Shown here: positions 1-7,750 of the stretch, piece by piece
Numbering within the stretch: the stretch's first letter is position 1
How the letters are laid out: each line of letters opens with the position of its first letter
Source: GCA-002728855 sp036340635
GTDB taxonomy: Bacteria > Bacteroidota > Bacteroidia > Flavobacteriales > Flavobacteriaceae
Reading direction: 5' to 3'
DNA length: 64,000 nt
Assembly (NCBI GenBank): GCA_036340635.1
Contig: JAYYYF010000009.1
Coordinates: forward strand, 1-64,000
The notes under the pieces: model-generated
What the model saw: the letters and a program-made list of their open reading frames with translations, nothing else
The model's database searches: none
Told to the model about the DNA's origin: nothing
Program-made: the position numbers and the translations under genes

Positions 1-322
1 AAAGAATTCCATCTAAGTTATAAATACTGAAATTAACATTTTGGACATCAGCAATTTCAAAGATTCGACCCCTAAAAATTGAATCCAATCTAAGAAAAGA
101 AAGATTTTCTGTAGATTCTTGAAATATATAGGAAATACTTCGAAGTAATTGAGAATTCTTGCGTTCTAAGCGTTGTTCATGGTATTTACTAGATTGTTTT
201 TTAAATTGAGGAATAGTAACAATTGCAATTGCAGCAAAAGCAATTATTAAAAGAGAAGTCATAGCAATAAAAATTCTAAACCTGATAGATATCTGACCTT
301 TAAAGGGTAATTTTTTAAACAT
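1..322 (-). CDS. Probable membrane sensor histidine kinase, N-terminal part (cut by window edge)
   Basis: The frame opens with ATG at 320-322 and runs off the left edge, so only about 107 residues are seen. They show a short basic cytoplasmic start (MFKKLPFKGQ), one strong membrane segment at about residues 15-37, and then a charged, probably periplasmic stretch rich in Gln, Lys, Glu and Arg. This layout and the flavour of the sequence after the membrane segment resemble the start of flavobacterial HAMP-containing sensor kinases (NtrY-like). No HAMP, kinase or ATPase motif lies inside the window, so the family is an inference from the N-terminus alone. Another signal-anchored membrane protein remains possible. 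Confidence 0.45.
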   Translation of the reverse strand, partial: MFKKLPFKGQISIRFRIFIAMTSLLIIAFAAIAIVTIPQFKKQSSKYHEQRLERKNSQLLRSISYIFQESTENLSFLRLDSIFRGRIFEIADVQNVNFSIYNLDGIL

Positions 323-670
323 TTCTAATATATTATAAAATTTAATCTAGAATAGAATAACTAATGTAAAACAAAATAAAGATATTATAGAGAATATCAT
401 TTATTAAGATATTATTTTTTTAAAAATAGATAAAATTTTATCAATTTACATAATTTATAAAATCAACATTTTTTGTATTAAATTGGACAAAAGACGCCAT
501 TTTTTATCATTTTTTGTCATTTTTTTCCTTTTTTTAGCCATTTTTAAAATAAATATAGATTTGTTTATAATATCCTTTTAATTACAATACTACAGGCAAA
601 ATATCATTGATTATATAGTCTGGCAAATATTAAAAAATTAATTTCTAAATTTTTGATAAATTAGCTATCA
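323..670. other. 348-bp divergent intergenic region
   Basis: This is the longest gene-free stretch in the window and separates the divergent sensor-kinase-like and serine-hydrolase genes. It is extremely AT-rich and has stops in all frames. The only structure I see is the periodic T-tract array at 495-545, listed separately. No tRNA-like fold and no complete TTG / TAnnTTTG promoter pair was found, although both neighbours must start from here. Confidence 0.6.
495..545. repeat. Helically phased T-tract array (5 units)
   Basis: Runs of 5-7 T are interrupted by short C-containing blocks (GCCA, TCA, TCA, CC, GCCA) that end near 499, 509, 519, 528 and 540, a step of 9-12 bp averaging about 10. 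On the minus strand this reads as ATGRY-like blocks alternating with A5-A7. A-tracts repeated at the helical pitch are expected to bend DNA. A very similar array lies at 45111-45177. Confidence 0.6.
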
Positions 671-1816
671 ATGAAGAAAAAGATTGGATTAATTATTGTT
701 ATTGTAGTATTGTTTTTTAGTTACAAGTTCCATTCTGAGTTGTTTTATTTATCAGAGCTTGCAAAAACAATTTATAAAATTCAAAGAACTGAAGCAGATA
801 TTACAGATTACAAATATTTTAATAATATAGAAATTCCCAAAAGCAAAAACCCCCAATCATGGCCTATACACGAAAACTATAATAAAGTTTCATTAACAAC
901 TAATTTGAAGTCTATTCATAAAAAATTTGGAACTGTTGCTTTTTTGATAATTAAAAATGATTCTATCTGGCATGAGAAATATTATAACGGCTATAACAAA
1001 AGCTCATATAGCAATTCTTTTTCTATGTCAAAAAGTATAGTATCTGCTATCATGGGTAGGGCTATTCAAGAGGGCTACTTTAATAGTTTAGATGATAAAG
1101 TTAGCTCATTTATTGATGGTTATAATGAAGGTTATGCTTCTAAACTTACTATTGGCGATTTGTCTAGTATGTCTTCAGGTATGAAGTGGACTGAAAACTA
1201 CACTAATATTTTTGGGGTTACTGCACGAGCATATGTTGGAAGCAACTTAAATGAACTTATACTTTCCAGGCCAATAATTAAAGAGCCTGGTAAGTCTTTT
1301 GAATACTTGAGCTCCGATACTCAGCTATTAGCAATGGCCATCGAAAAAGTAACCAAAAAAAAAATATCTGAGTTGGCTTATAATTGGTTTTGGAATCCAA
1401 TGGGTGCTGAAAATAATGCTTTATGGCAAATTGACAATATTAAAACCAATAATGAAAAAGCTTATTGTTGTTTTAATTCAAATGCTAGAGATTTTGCCAG
1501 ATTTGGCAAACTATATAAAGACAATGGCTTCTGGAATGGCAAAAGCTTATTGGACTCTGCTTTTGTAAAAAAATCTATAACAAATCGGTTCGATTCAAGC
1601 CCAGAATATGGCTATGGTTTTTGGCTGGGAGAATTTGAGGAAAAAAAATTCTTTAGCATGAGAGGTCATTTAGGTCAATATGTTATAGTTTTTCCAATAG
1701 ATAATGTAATTATTATTCGCCTTGGTCAAACTCATGACAGAAAATCTGAAAATGATACATTTAGTAAAGATTTTCTTGATTATATCCAGGAAACTTTTAC
1801 AATGTTAAACGATTAA
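671..1816 (+). CDS. Serine hydrolase of the beta-lactamase (class C) fold, signal-anchored
   Basis: The 381-residue protein has an N-terminal hydrophobic segment (about residues 5-17) that would export or anchor it, followed by a PF00144-type domain. The serine nucleophile motif SxxK is S118-M-S-K121, the second motif is Y212-L-S214, and the third motif (KTG/HxG position) is H333-L-G335 near the C-terminus. The family covers DD-peptidases, esterases and 6-aminohexanoate-dimer hydrolases, so the substrate cannot be named. The start is ATG, and the next gene begins 2 bp after the stop, so the hydrolase and the peptide-type ABC ATPase are probably co-transcribed. A role in peptide or peptidoglycan-fragment recycling is a guess from that pairing. 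Confidence 0.85.
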   Translation: MKKKIGLIIVIVVLFFSYKFHSELFYLSELAKTIYKIQRTEADITDYKYFNNIEIPKSKNPQSWPIHENYNKVSLTTNLKSIHKKFGTVAFLIIKNDSIWHEKYYNGYNKSSYSNSFSMSKSIVSAIMGRAIQEGYFNSLDDKVSSFIDGYNEGYASKLTIGDLSSMSSGMKWTENYTNIFGVTARAYVGSNLNELILSRPIIKEPGKSFEYLSSDTQLLAMAIEKVTKKKISELAYNWFWNPMGAENNALWQIDNIKTNNEKAYCCFNSNARDFARFGKLYKDNGFWNGKSLLDSAFVKKSITNRFDSSPEYGYGFWLGEFEEKKFFSMRGHLGQYVIVFPIDNVIIIRLGQTHDRKSENDTFSKDFLDYIQETFTMLND

Positions 1817-1818
1817 TT

Positions 1819-3438
1819 GTGAAAGAACCTAACTTATTAGAAGTAAAAAAACTTAATCTTTCTATTTCAGGGATCTCCATTTTAAACAACATTTCTTTCA
1901 AATTGAAAAAAAATGAAATCTTAGGATTTGTTGGAGAGTCTGGAAGCGGGAAATCACTAACTGCTTTCTCAATTATTAATCTTTTAAATTCAAAAAAAAT
2001 TAAAAAAAGCGGATTTGTTTTCTTTAATGGCAAAAGAATCGATTCATTAAATAATAAAGGTTTTGAAAACATAAGAGGATCTGAAATTTCCATGATTTTT
2101 CAAGAACCTATGAGCTGTTTAAATCCCAGTATGAAATGTGGCAGGCAAGTATTAGAAATCATTTTAAAACATAAATTATTAAAAAATATAAAAGCAAAAA
2201 AACGTGTTTTAGATTTACTAAAAATGGTACAATTAATTGATCCTAAAACTGTTTATAATAAATATCCTCATGAACTCAGTGGAGGTCAACAACAAAGGAT
2301 AATGATAGCAATAGCAATTGCATGTAATCCTAAAATACTAATAGCAGATGAGCCAACCACATCACTTGATGGAATAGTAAAAAAAGAAATTATTTCCCTT
2401 CTTAAAGAAATTCAAAATAAAACAAAAATGGGAATAATTTTTGTTTCTCATGATCTCAATCTAGTTTCTAAAATTGCTAATAATATCATTGTTCTTCAAA
2501 AGGGGTCAATTGTTGAGTATGGCGATGCCAAACGTCTTTTTAAATGCCCTAAAAACATTTATACTCAAATCCTTTTAAACGCACGCCCTCCAAAAAAAGG
2601 AAGACCAAAAAGACTGCCTGCTTCTAATAATAATCTAAAAAAATTCCCTCTAATCTCAAAAAGAGAAAGAGAAGAAAATCATAAAAAAATATACAGGTCA
2701 GAACCTATTTTGAAAATTAAAAATTTATATTTTTCATATGGAAAAAAATTGATTTTAAATAATATTAATTTCAATTTATATGAAGGGGAAACTTTGGGTC
2801 TAATTGGAGAGTCAGGATCTGGTAAATCAACTATAGCCAAATCAATTCTCAATCTAAATAATTTTCAAAAAGGAAAAATCTTATTTAATAACGTCAATAT
2901 CAAAAAACTTGATCAAAAAGAATATAGAAAAGATATTCAACTCATTTTTCAGGATCCTTTTTCCTCACTAAACTCTCAAAACACTATTGGATTTTCAATA
3001 ATGGAGCCAATGATAGCTCAAAATCTGTATAATAAAGATGAGAGATTTTCTAAAACATATGAGTTATTAGAACATGTAGGATTAAAGAAAAATGATTTTT
3101 TAAAGTATCCTAGTCAGTTTTCGGGGGGACAAAGACAAAGGATAGTGATAGCAAGAGCCCTAGCATTAAGCCCTAGAATTATTATTTGTGATGAATCGGT
3201 TTCTGCTTTAGATGTATCAGTGCAAGCACAAGTTTTAAACCTGCTTAGCTCTCTTAAGGAGAAGTTTTCTTTTACTTTTTTATTTATTTCTCACGATCTA
3301 TCAGTAATTAGATATATGTCTGATAGAGTAATTATTCTTAATAAAGGAACAATTGAAGAAAATGGAGAAACTGACCAAGTGTTTAAGTCTCCGACTATGC
3401 CTTATACCAAACAATTATTAAAAGCTAACGACTATTAA
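1819..3438 (+). CDS. ABC transporter ATPase with two fused nucleotide-binding domains (oligopeptide/DppDF-OppDF type)
   Basis: Two complete ATPase domains lie in one 539-residue chain. The first has Walker A at 39-46 (GESGSGKS), signature LSGGQ at 153-157 and Walker B ending in DEP near 177-179. The second has Walker A at about 330-338, a signature FSGGQ, and a Walker B ending in CDES. A basic linker at about 255-295 contains the RPPxxGRPxRLP motif common between the two halves in this family. Such proteins power import of peptides, glutathione or microcin C with two permeases and a binding protein. None of those partners is in the window, so this ATPase is separated from its membrane subunits. 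The start is GTG, 2 bp after the hydrolase stop; no better ATG exists nearby. Confidence 0.9.
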   Translation: MKEPNLLEVKKLNLSISGISILNNISFKLKKNEILGFVGESGSGKSLTAFSIINLLNSKKIKKSGFVFFNGKRIDSLNNKGFENIRGSEISMIFQEPMSCLNPSMKCGRQVLEIILKHKLLKNIKAKKRVLDLLKMVQLIDPKTVYNKYPHELSGGQQQRIMIAIAIACNPKILIADEPTTSLDGIVKKEIISLLKEIQNKTKMGIIFVSHDLNLVSKIANNIIVLQKGSIVEYGDAKRLFKCPKNIYTQILLNARPPKKGRPKRLPASNNNLKKFPLISKREREENHKKIYRSEPILKIKNLYFSYGKKLILNNINFNLYEGETLGLIGESGSGKSTIAKSILNLNNFQKGKILFNNVNIKKLDQKEYRKDIQLIFQDPFSSLNSQNTIGFSIMEPMIAQNLYNKDERFSKTYELLEHVGLKKNDFLKYPSQFSGGQRQRIVIARALALSPRIIICDESVSALDVSVQAQVLNLLSSLKEKFSFTFLFISHDLSVIRYMSDRVIILNKGTIEENGETDQVFKSPTMPYTKQLLKANDY

Positions 3439-3459
3439 TAAGTTATGCTGTAAAGTAAG

Positions 3460-3467
3460 TATATTTG
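3460..3467 (+). promoter_or_regulatory. Candidate -7 box TATATTTG
   Basis: This matches the Bacteroidota -7 consensus TAnnTTTG and lies 17 bp before the ATG of the small membrane-protein gene at 3485. No TTG is seen at the usual -33 spacing. Confidence 0.4.
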
Positions 3468-3484
3468 AAATGTTCACATAAAAG

Positions 3485-3925
3485 ATGGATATTAAATTAT
3501 TCTTTTCTGGTTTTTTTAAATTATACTTTTACTGGGAATACATAGTTATTATTAGTACTATTGTTGTTGTTATAAATTCCTTATTAGGTGTTTTTTCGGA
3601 TAAATCATTTCAAAACTTTGACATTAGAATTACATTATTTTCTTTAATATTTAATTATATTTTTTTAATTATAGGTTTATTTATTTTTTTGTCTAATGCT
3701 TTATTATTGTTTTGGTATTCTGACAATAAATTGATTCTTGATCAAAATAATTTTCTTTTTTATATATCCCCTCACCTACTAAATCTAATAGCTGTTCTAA
3801 TTCTAACAATAGGCTGGTCCTTGCATAAAAAATCAAACATTAGTTTAAAAAAATTTCTAAGAATCTTGGGCTTTTATTTCTTAGGATTACTAATCCTAGT
3901 CGGAAAATTTTTCTGGATTAATTAA
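3485..3925 (+). CDS. Small integral membrane protein of unknown function
   Basis: The 146-residue product is almost entirely hydrophobic, with about four membrane segments (roughly residues 18-38, 52-70, 93-112 and 126-143) joined by short loops. No catalytic motif or known domain is recognised. It follows the ABC ATPase by 46 bp, has its own candidate -7 box, and ends immediately before a clear terminator, so it may be a separate short unit or the last gene of the upstream operon. It is too small and lacks the signature loop of an Opp/Dpp permease, so I do not propose it as the missing transporter subunit. Confidence 0.65.
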   Translation: MDIKLFFSGFFKLYFYWEYIVIISTIVVVINSLLGVFSDKSFQNFDIRITLFSLIFNYIFLIIGLFIFLSNALLLFWYSDNKLILDQNNFLFYISPHLLNLIAVLILTIGWSLHKKSNISLKKFLRILGFYFLGLLILVGKFFWIN

Positions 3926-3930
3926 AAAAA

Positions 3931-3956
3931 CACCCTCTATATAGAGGATGTTTTTT
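3931..3956 (+). terminator. Intrinsic terminator
   Basis: A GC-richer hairpin (stem CACCCTCT / AGAGGATG with one mismatch and a tight ATAT loop) is followed by six T. It is preceded by seven A, so it could also work in reverse. It closes the 671-3925 gene group and isolates gpsA. Confidence 0.8.
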
Positions 3957-4044
3957 AAAACCAAAACTAATTTATGAAACTTTATTTATTATAAAATTAA
4001 ATTATTGTTCTATTTTTAAATCCCAAAATTTTGTTAATCTTTTT

Positions 4045-5034
4045 ATGAAAAACTCATATGGTATATTAGGAGGAGGTAGCTGGGGGACTGCTCTAGTAAA
4101 AATTTTATCTGAAAATAATGAATCTATAAATTGGTATGTCAGAAATCCCCAGAGTGTTGAACATATTCAAAATTTTCATAAAAACCCTAACTATTTAAGA
4201 TCTGTATTTCTTAATACAAAGAAAATTAAACTTAGTTCTTCAATTAAAGAAATTACAACAAATTCAACAGTGATAATCTTAGCTATCCCATCGCCATTTT
4301 TAGATGCCGAATTACAAAAAATTAAAACATTAATAAATAATAAAACTATTTTTTCTGCTCTCAAAGGAGTAGTTCCAACATCGCAATTAATAGTTAGTGA
4401 ACATCTTAATAAAATTTATAATATTCCATTATCAAAAATTGGAATTATTACTGGCCCTTGTCATGCTGAAGAAGTTGCTCTTGAAAAACTATCTTACCTA
4501 ACTGTAGCGTGTAAAAATTCATATATAGGTGAATCAATGAGAAAGTCTCTGGAAACCTCTTTTATTAAAGCAAAATTATCTAAAGATAGTGGAGGAGTTG
4601 AATATGCGGCTATGTTAAAAAACATATATGCATTGGTTACTGGAATTGCACATGGATTAGGTTATGGAGATAACTTTCAAAGCGTATTAATAAGTAGTTC
4701 TGTTAGAGAAATGAAAGATTTTATAAAAACTATATATAAAGTAAAAAGAGATATAAATGACTCAGAGTATTTAGGGGATTTGCTTGTAACAACGTATTCC
4801 ACATTTAGCAGGAATAGAACTTTAGGGAATATGATAGGAAAAGGATATCCATTAAAATCTGCTATTTCAGAAATGTCAATGATTTCTGAGGGTTATTATG
4901 CTACAAAAAGCGCTTATGAACTTGGAATTAAAAGCAAAATAGATTTTAATATAATAAATACTGCTTATAATATTTTATATAAAAAAATGAGTGCTAGAAA
5001 ATGTATGCAATTGCTTGCCGATAAACTAAATTGA
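4045..5034 (+). CDS. gpsA: NAD(P)H-dependent glycerol-3-phosphate dehydrogenase
   Basis: This cytoplasmic enzyme reduces dihydroxyacetone phosphate to sn-glycerol-3-phosphate, the backbone for phospholipids. The 329-residue chain has the N-terminal dinucleotide-binding turn at 9-14 (GGGSWG), the central SALKG block, the TGPCHAEE segment and the AMLKNIYAL block carrying the catalytic lysine. The length is normal for bacterial GpsA. The gene stands alone behind a terminator and its last 9 bp overlap the 3' end of the convergent pheS gene. Confidence 0.95.
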   Translation: MKNSYGILGGGSWGTALVKILSENNESINWYVRNPQSVEHIQNFHKNPNYLRSVFLNTKKIKLSSSIKEITTNSTVIILAIPSPFLDAELQKIKTLINNKTIFSALKGVVPTSQLIVSEHLNKIYNIPLSKIGIITGPCHAEEVALEKLSYLTVACKNSYIGESMRKSLETSFIKAKLSKDSGGVEYAAMLKNIYALVTGIAHGLGYGDNFQSVLISSSVREMKDFIKTIYKVKRDINDSEYLGDLLVTTYSTFSRNRTLGNMIGKGYPLKSAISEMSMISEGYYATKSAYELGIKSKIDFNIINTAYNILYKKMSARKCMQLLADKLN

Positions 5035-6045
5035 ATTTTTAAACTGACTTAAGAATCTAATATCATTTTCATAAAGAATTCTAATGTCTTCTATTTGATA
5101 TAGTAACATTGTTATTCTTTCTATTCCCATTCCAAATGCAAATCCTGAAAATTCATTAGAATCAATTTTACAGTTTTCTAAAACATTTGGATCAACCATT
5201 CCACATCCCATAATTTCTAACCACCCTGTTCCCTTAGTAATTCTATAATCAGTTTCTGAATTTAATCCCCAGTATATGTCCAGCTCAGCGCTTGGTTCAG
5301 TAAAAGGGAAATAAGATGGCCTTAATCTTATTTTAGATTTTCCAAAAAGTTCTTTAGTAAAAAATATAAGTGTTTGTTTTAGATCAGAAAAGGAAACATT
5401 TTTATCAATATATAAGCCTTCTATTTGATGAAAAAAACAATTCGATCTTGCTGAAACATCCTCATTCCTATAAACTCTTCCGGGAGAGATTGTCCTAATA
5501 GGAGGCTCATTATTTTCCATATAACGAATCTGAACAGATGAAGTGTGCGTCCTTAATAGAAGGTCAGGGTCTTTATTTATAAAAAAAGTGTCCTGCATGT
5601 CTCTAGCTGGATGGTGCTCTGGTAAATTTAGTGCAGTAAAATTGTGCCAGTCATCTTCTATTTCTGGGCCCTCAGAAATATTAAATCCAATTTTATAAAA
5701 AACATCTATTATTTTATCTCTAATTATTGATATTGGGTGTCTAGAACCTAACTCAAGTGTTGAAACAGGCCTAGTCAAGTCTTCAAATTTTAAATTACTT
5801 TTACTTTTTGAGGTCCCTTTGTTTTTAAGTTGCTCCAATTTTGCTAGTGTATTTTTTTTTAACTCATTGATTGCTAAGCCATAAGCTTTTTTATCTGATT
5901 CCTTAACTTTTTTAAATTCAGAAAAGAAATAACTTATATGGCCTTTCTTGCCTAAAAACTTAATTCTAAACTTCTCAATTTCATTAGAATCTGTAGATTT
6001 AAAAGAAGAAACCTCTTTAATTTTTTTTTGAATTTCAGATATCAT
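5026..6045 (-). CDS. pheS: Phenylalanyl-tRNA synthetase alpha subunit
   Basis: PheS forms the catalytic half of the alpha2beta2 enzyme that charges tRNA-Phe. The N-terminal coiled coil (about residues 1-90) that binds tRNA is followed by the class II catalytic core with the HPARDMQDTF block, motif 2 around YRNEDVSARS, and motif 3 near the C-terminus (GMGIERITMLL). I choose ATG at 6045, giving 339 residues; a TTG codon directly upstream at 6048 is less likely. pheT is not adjacent, as is common in flavobacteria. A TATTTTTG box sits 17 bp upstream. Confidence 0.95.
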   Translation of the reverse strand: MISEIQKKIKEVSSFKSTDSNEIEKFRIKFLGKKGHISYFFSEFKKVKESDKKAYGLAINELKKNTLAKLEQLKNKGTSKSKSNLKFEDLTRPVSTLELGSRHPISIIRDKIIDVFYKIGFNISEGPEIEDDWHNFTALNLPEHHPARDMQDTFFINKDPDLLLRTHTSSVQIRYMENNEPPIRTISPGRVYRNEDVSARSNCFFHQIEGLYIDKNVSFSDLKQTLIFFTKELFGKSKIRLRPSYFPFTEPSAELDIYWGLNSETDYRITKGTGWLEIMGCGMVDPNVLENCKIDSNEFSGFAFGMGIERITMLLYQIEDIRILYENDIRFLSQFKNSI

Positions 6046-6062
6046 CAATAATAATTATAATT

Positions 6063-6070
6063 CAAAAATA
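6063..6070 (-). promoter_or_regulatory. Candidate -7 box for pheS (TATTTTTG on the minus strand)
   Basis: The box fits TAnnTTTG and ends 17 bp before the pheS ATG. No -33 TTG is visible at standard spacing. Confidence 0.4.
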
Positions 6071-6079
6071 AGGTTTTAA

Positions 6080-6439
6080 CTATTGTATTAATTGTTTTTT
6101 TATAAAATAATTTATTATGGCTTCCTTCATTAAAATAGTTTGTTCTCCAGATTTTAAATTTGGGAGCTTCATCAAGCTTGTATAATGTGGCCATCCATCT
6201 TTATCGATATACTCAAATTGGTAATAGCCAAATGGTTCTAAAAGTCTACATATCGCAATATGCATGAGATCTATTTTTTGATCTTTTTTAAAACGGGCTT
6301 CAGCCATTCCTAGTTCCTGAATTCCAATTAAATAAATTATTCCCTCCATTTCTAATGTTTGTCCATCATTAAACTTGTTGCTTAAAAAAACTACTATTTC
6401 ATCCCATTGTCTTTTCATTGTTTTTTGATTGAATAACAT
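6080..6439 (-). CDS. Conserved small protein of unknown function
   Basis: The 119-residue soluble protein has no signal peptide and no motif that I recognise. It contains a mixed helical/strand pattern, with phrases such as MEGIIYLIGIQELGM and FEYIDKDGWPHYT. It lies 34 bp upstream of pheS on the same strand and 48 bp from the divergent CvpA-like gene. A second ATG at 6418 (MKRQWDEI) is also possible. Similar small genes occur beside pheS and cvpA in flavobacteria to my recollection, but I cannot assign a role. Confidence 0.7.
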   Translation of the reverse strand: MLFNQKTMKRQWDEIVVFLSNKFNDGQTLEMEGIIYLIGIQELGMAEARFKKDQKIDLMHIAICRLLEPFGYYQFEYIDKDGWPHYTSLMKLPNLKSGEQTILMKEAIINYFIKKQLIQ

Positions 6440-6469
6440 AAAACTGATTTACTAAGAAAACAATATACT

Positions 6470-6477
6470 TATATTTG
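6470..6477 (+). promoter_or_regulatory. Candidate -7 box TATATTTG for the CvpA-like gene
   Basis: A perfect TAnnTTTG box ends 10 bp before the TTG start codon of the CvpA-like gene, so the transcript would have almost no leader. A CTG at 6444 is the only weak -33 candidate. Confidence 0.45.
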
Positions 6478-6487
6478 TAAAAAAAAT

Positions 6488-7009
6488 TTGAATTACTTAG
6501 ATATTTTTATTGCATGCACACTTGTTTTTGGATTTAGTAGAGGTTATTTAAAAGGCTTAATAATGGAGCTCTCTTCAATAATTGCTCTATTATTAGGTGT
6601 TTATGGCTCCATTAAGTTTTCTGATTTTACTTTTACTTTTTTTTCTACTAGGTTCCCTAAAATAATAGAAAATGTAGATGAAAATTATTTGAAAATTGCC
6701 TCATTTGCTTTTACTTTTTTTCTAATAATAATCCTTATTGCACTTATTGGGAAGGCTGTAACTAGAATTCTTAAAATGGTGTTTCTAGGGTTTCTAAATA
6801 AGATTTTAGGGGGCTTTTTTGGCATGATTAAATTTGCCTTGATACTTTCTATTTGTTTTGTTTTTTTTGAAAATATAAATTCTACACTTTTTTTAGTTGA
6901 TGATTCATTTGCTGAATCTTCCTTTTTTTATAACAAGATTATATCCTTTGGCAATCATTTATTAGATGCTTTTAATTCTAATAAAGAATCAATCAATTTT
7001 TTTAATTGA
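6488..7009 (+). CDS. CvpA family inner-membrane protein
   Basis: The 173-residue protein has four predicted membrane segments (about 6-25, 28-46, 66-88, 102-125). It carries the family hallmarks near the N-terminus: NYLD, then GFSRGYLKGLIMEL. CvpA proteins are linked to colicin V secretion and envelope homeostasis in Escherichia coli; the molecular role is unsettled. The start is TTG at 6488, supported by the family N-terminus (MNYLDI) and the -7 box just upstream; the next Met is deep inside the conserved region. Its 3' end overlaps batE by 21 bp. Confidence 0.85.
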   Translation: MNYLDIFIACTLVFGFSRGYLKGLIMELSSIIALLLGVYGSIKFSDFTFTFFSTRFPKIIENVDENYLKIASFAFTFFLIIILIALIGKAVTRILKMVFLGFLNKILGGFFGMIKFALILSICFVFFENINSTLFLVDDSFAESSFFYNKIISFGNHLLDAFNSNKESINFFN

Positions 7010-7013
7010 TTGA
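6989..7013. terminator. Perfect palindromic hairpin within overlapping 3' ends
   Basis: The arms TCAATCAATT and AATTGATTGA pair perfectly over 10 bp around a loop of five T. The element begins in the last codons of the cvpA-like gene and covers the end of the convergent batE gene. It is AT-rich and lacks a strong trailing T run, so its strength as a terminator is uncertain, but it is symmetric and could serve both directions. Confidence 0.45.
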
Positions 7014-7750
7014 AGTTCTATCCACCCTTTATTCCCGTCATCAATCTCAACTAGAGCCCAATCATTCAATTCCTCTATTATAACAACTTTTGTCCCTTCA
7101 TGTAAATTAAAAAGAATTTCACTTCTATAATTTGGCTCTGTTCTAAAATCAATTTTATTTTCAAAGATTATAGCTTCTAAATAAGATTTTTGTTTTTCAA
7201 ATTTATTTAGGCCAACCAAAATAAACATTAGGGAAAGTAAAAATAATATAGAAAAAGCTGAAAAATAATTTCTTTTTAAAACACTTTTAGAACTAAAAAA
7301 ATATAATATAAATGTGATTAAAAAAAGATACAATAATATAATCCCTAAGGCTAGCCATTGATTTACATTTAAAGTTTGTGAAATATAATTTAGGAATACT
7401 GAGACTTGATTTGTAGGCACCTTTTCAATCTTATCAACCAACATGTTTTGAGAAAAAGCTAAATTATTTAATACATCTTTATTTCGTGGATTTAATTTTA
7501 ATGCTTTTTCAAAATAAAGTATACTGTTTGCAATATCATTAACTTTATAATAAGCATTTCCTAAATTGAAATATAGATTTTCAGAATGGTCTCCTTTTTC
7601 AATTATTTCTTTAAACTTAATAATTGCTTCATTATAGCTCCCCTTATTATATAAATCTACCCCTTTATTAAAATTTTCTTCATTTTCAGATTGCGAGAAA
7701 AGCAAGCTTGAAGAAATTAAATAAATTAATAAAACAATTTTTTTCATCAT
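6989..7750 (-). CDS. batE: BatE: TPR and SH3-domain membrane protein
   Basis: This is the last gene of the Bat (Bacteroides aerotolerance) operon. The 253-residue product has a signal peptide (residues 1-19), TPR helices over about 22-100 (GVDLYNKGSYNEAIIKF and NLGNAYYKVNDIANSILYFEKAL), two membrane segments around 132-180, and a C-terminal bacterial SH3 domain ending in DGNKGWIELQSIKK. BatE probably acts in the envelope with BatA-BatD. Its ATG overlaps the batD stop by 1 bp, indicating coupled translation. A second ATG lies at 7747. Confidence 0.9.
   Translation of the reverse strand: MMKKIVLLIYLISSSLLFSQSENEENFNKGVDLYNKGSYNEAIIKFKEIIEKGDHSENLYFNLGNAYYKVNDIANSILYFEKALKLNPRNKDVLNNLAFSQNMLVDKIEKVPTNQVSVFLNYISQTLNVNQWLALGIILLYLFLITFILYFFSSKSVLKRNYFSAFSILFLLSLMFILVGLNKFEKQKSYLEAIIFENKIDFRTEPNYRSEILFNLHEGTKVVIIEELNDWALVEIDDGNKGWIELQSIKKID

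Noticed and set aside
3485..3925. Missing permease of the peptide ABC transporter
   Set aside because: It is half the size of an Opp/Dpp permease, and the coupling-loop EAA motif is absent.
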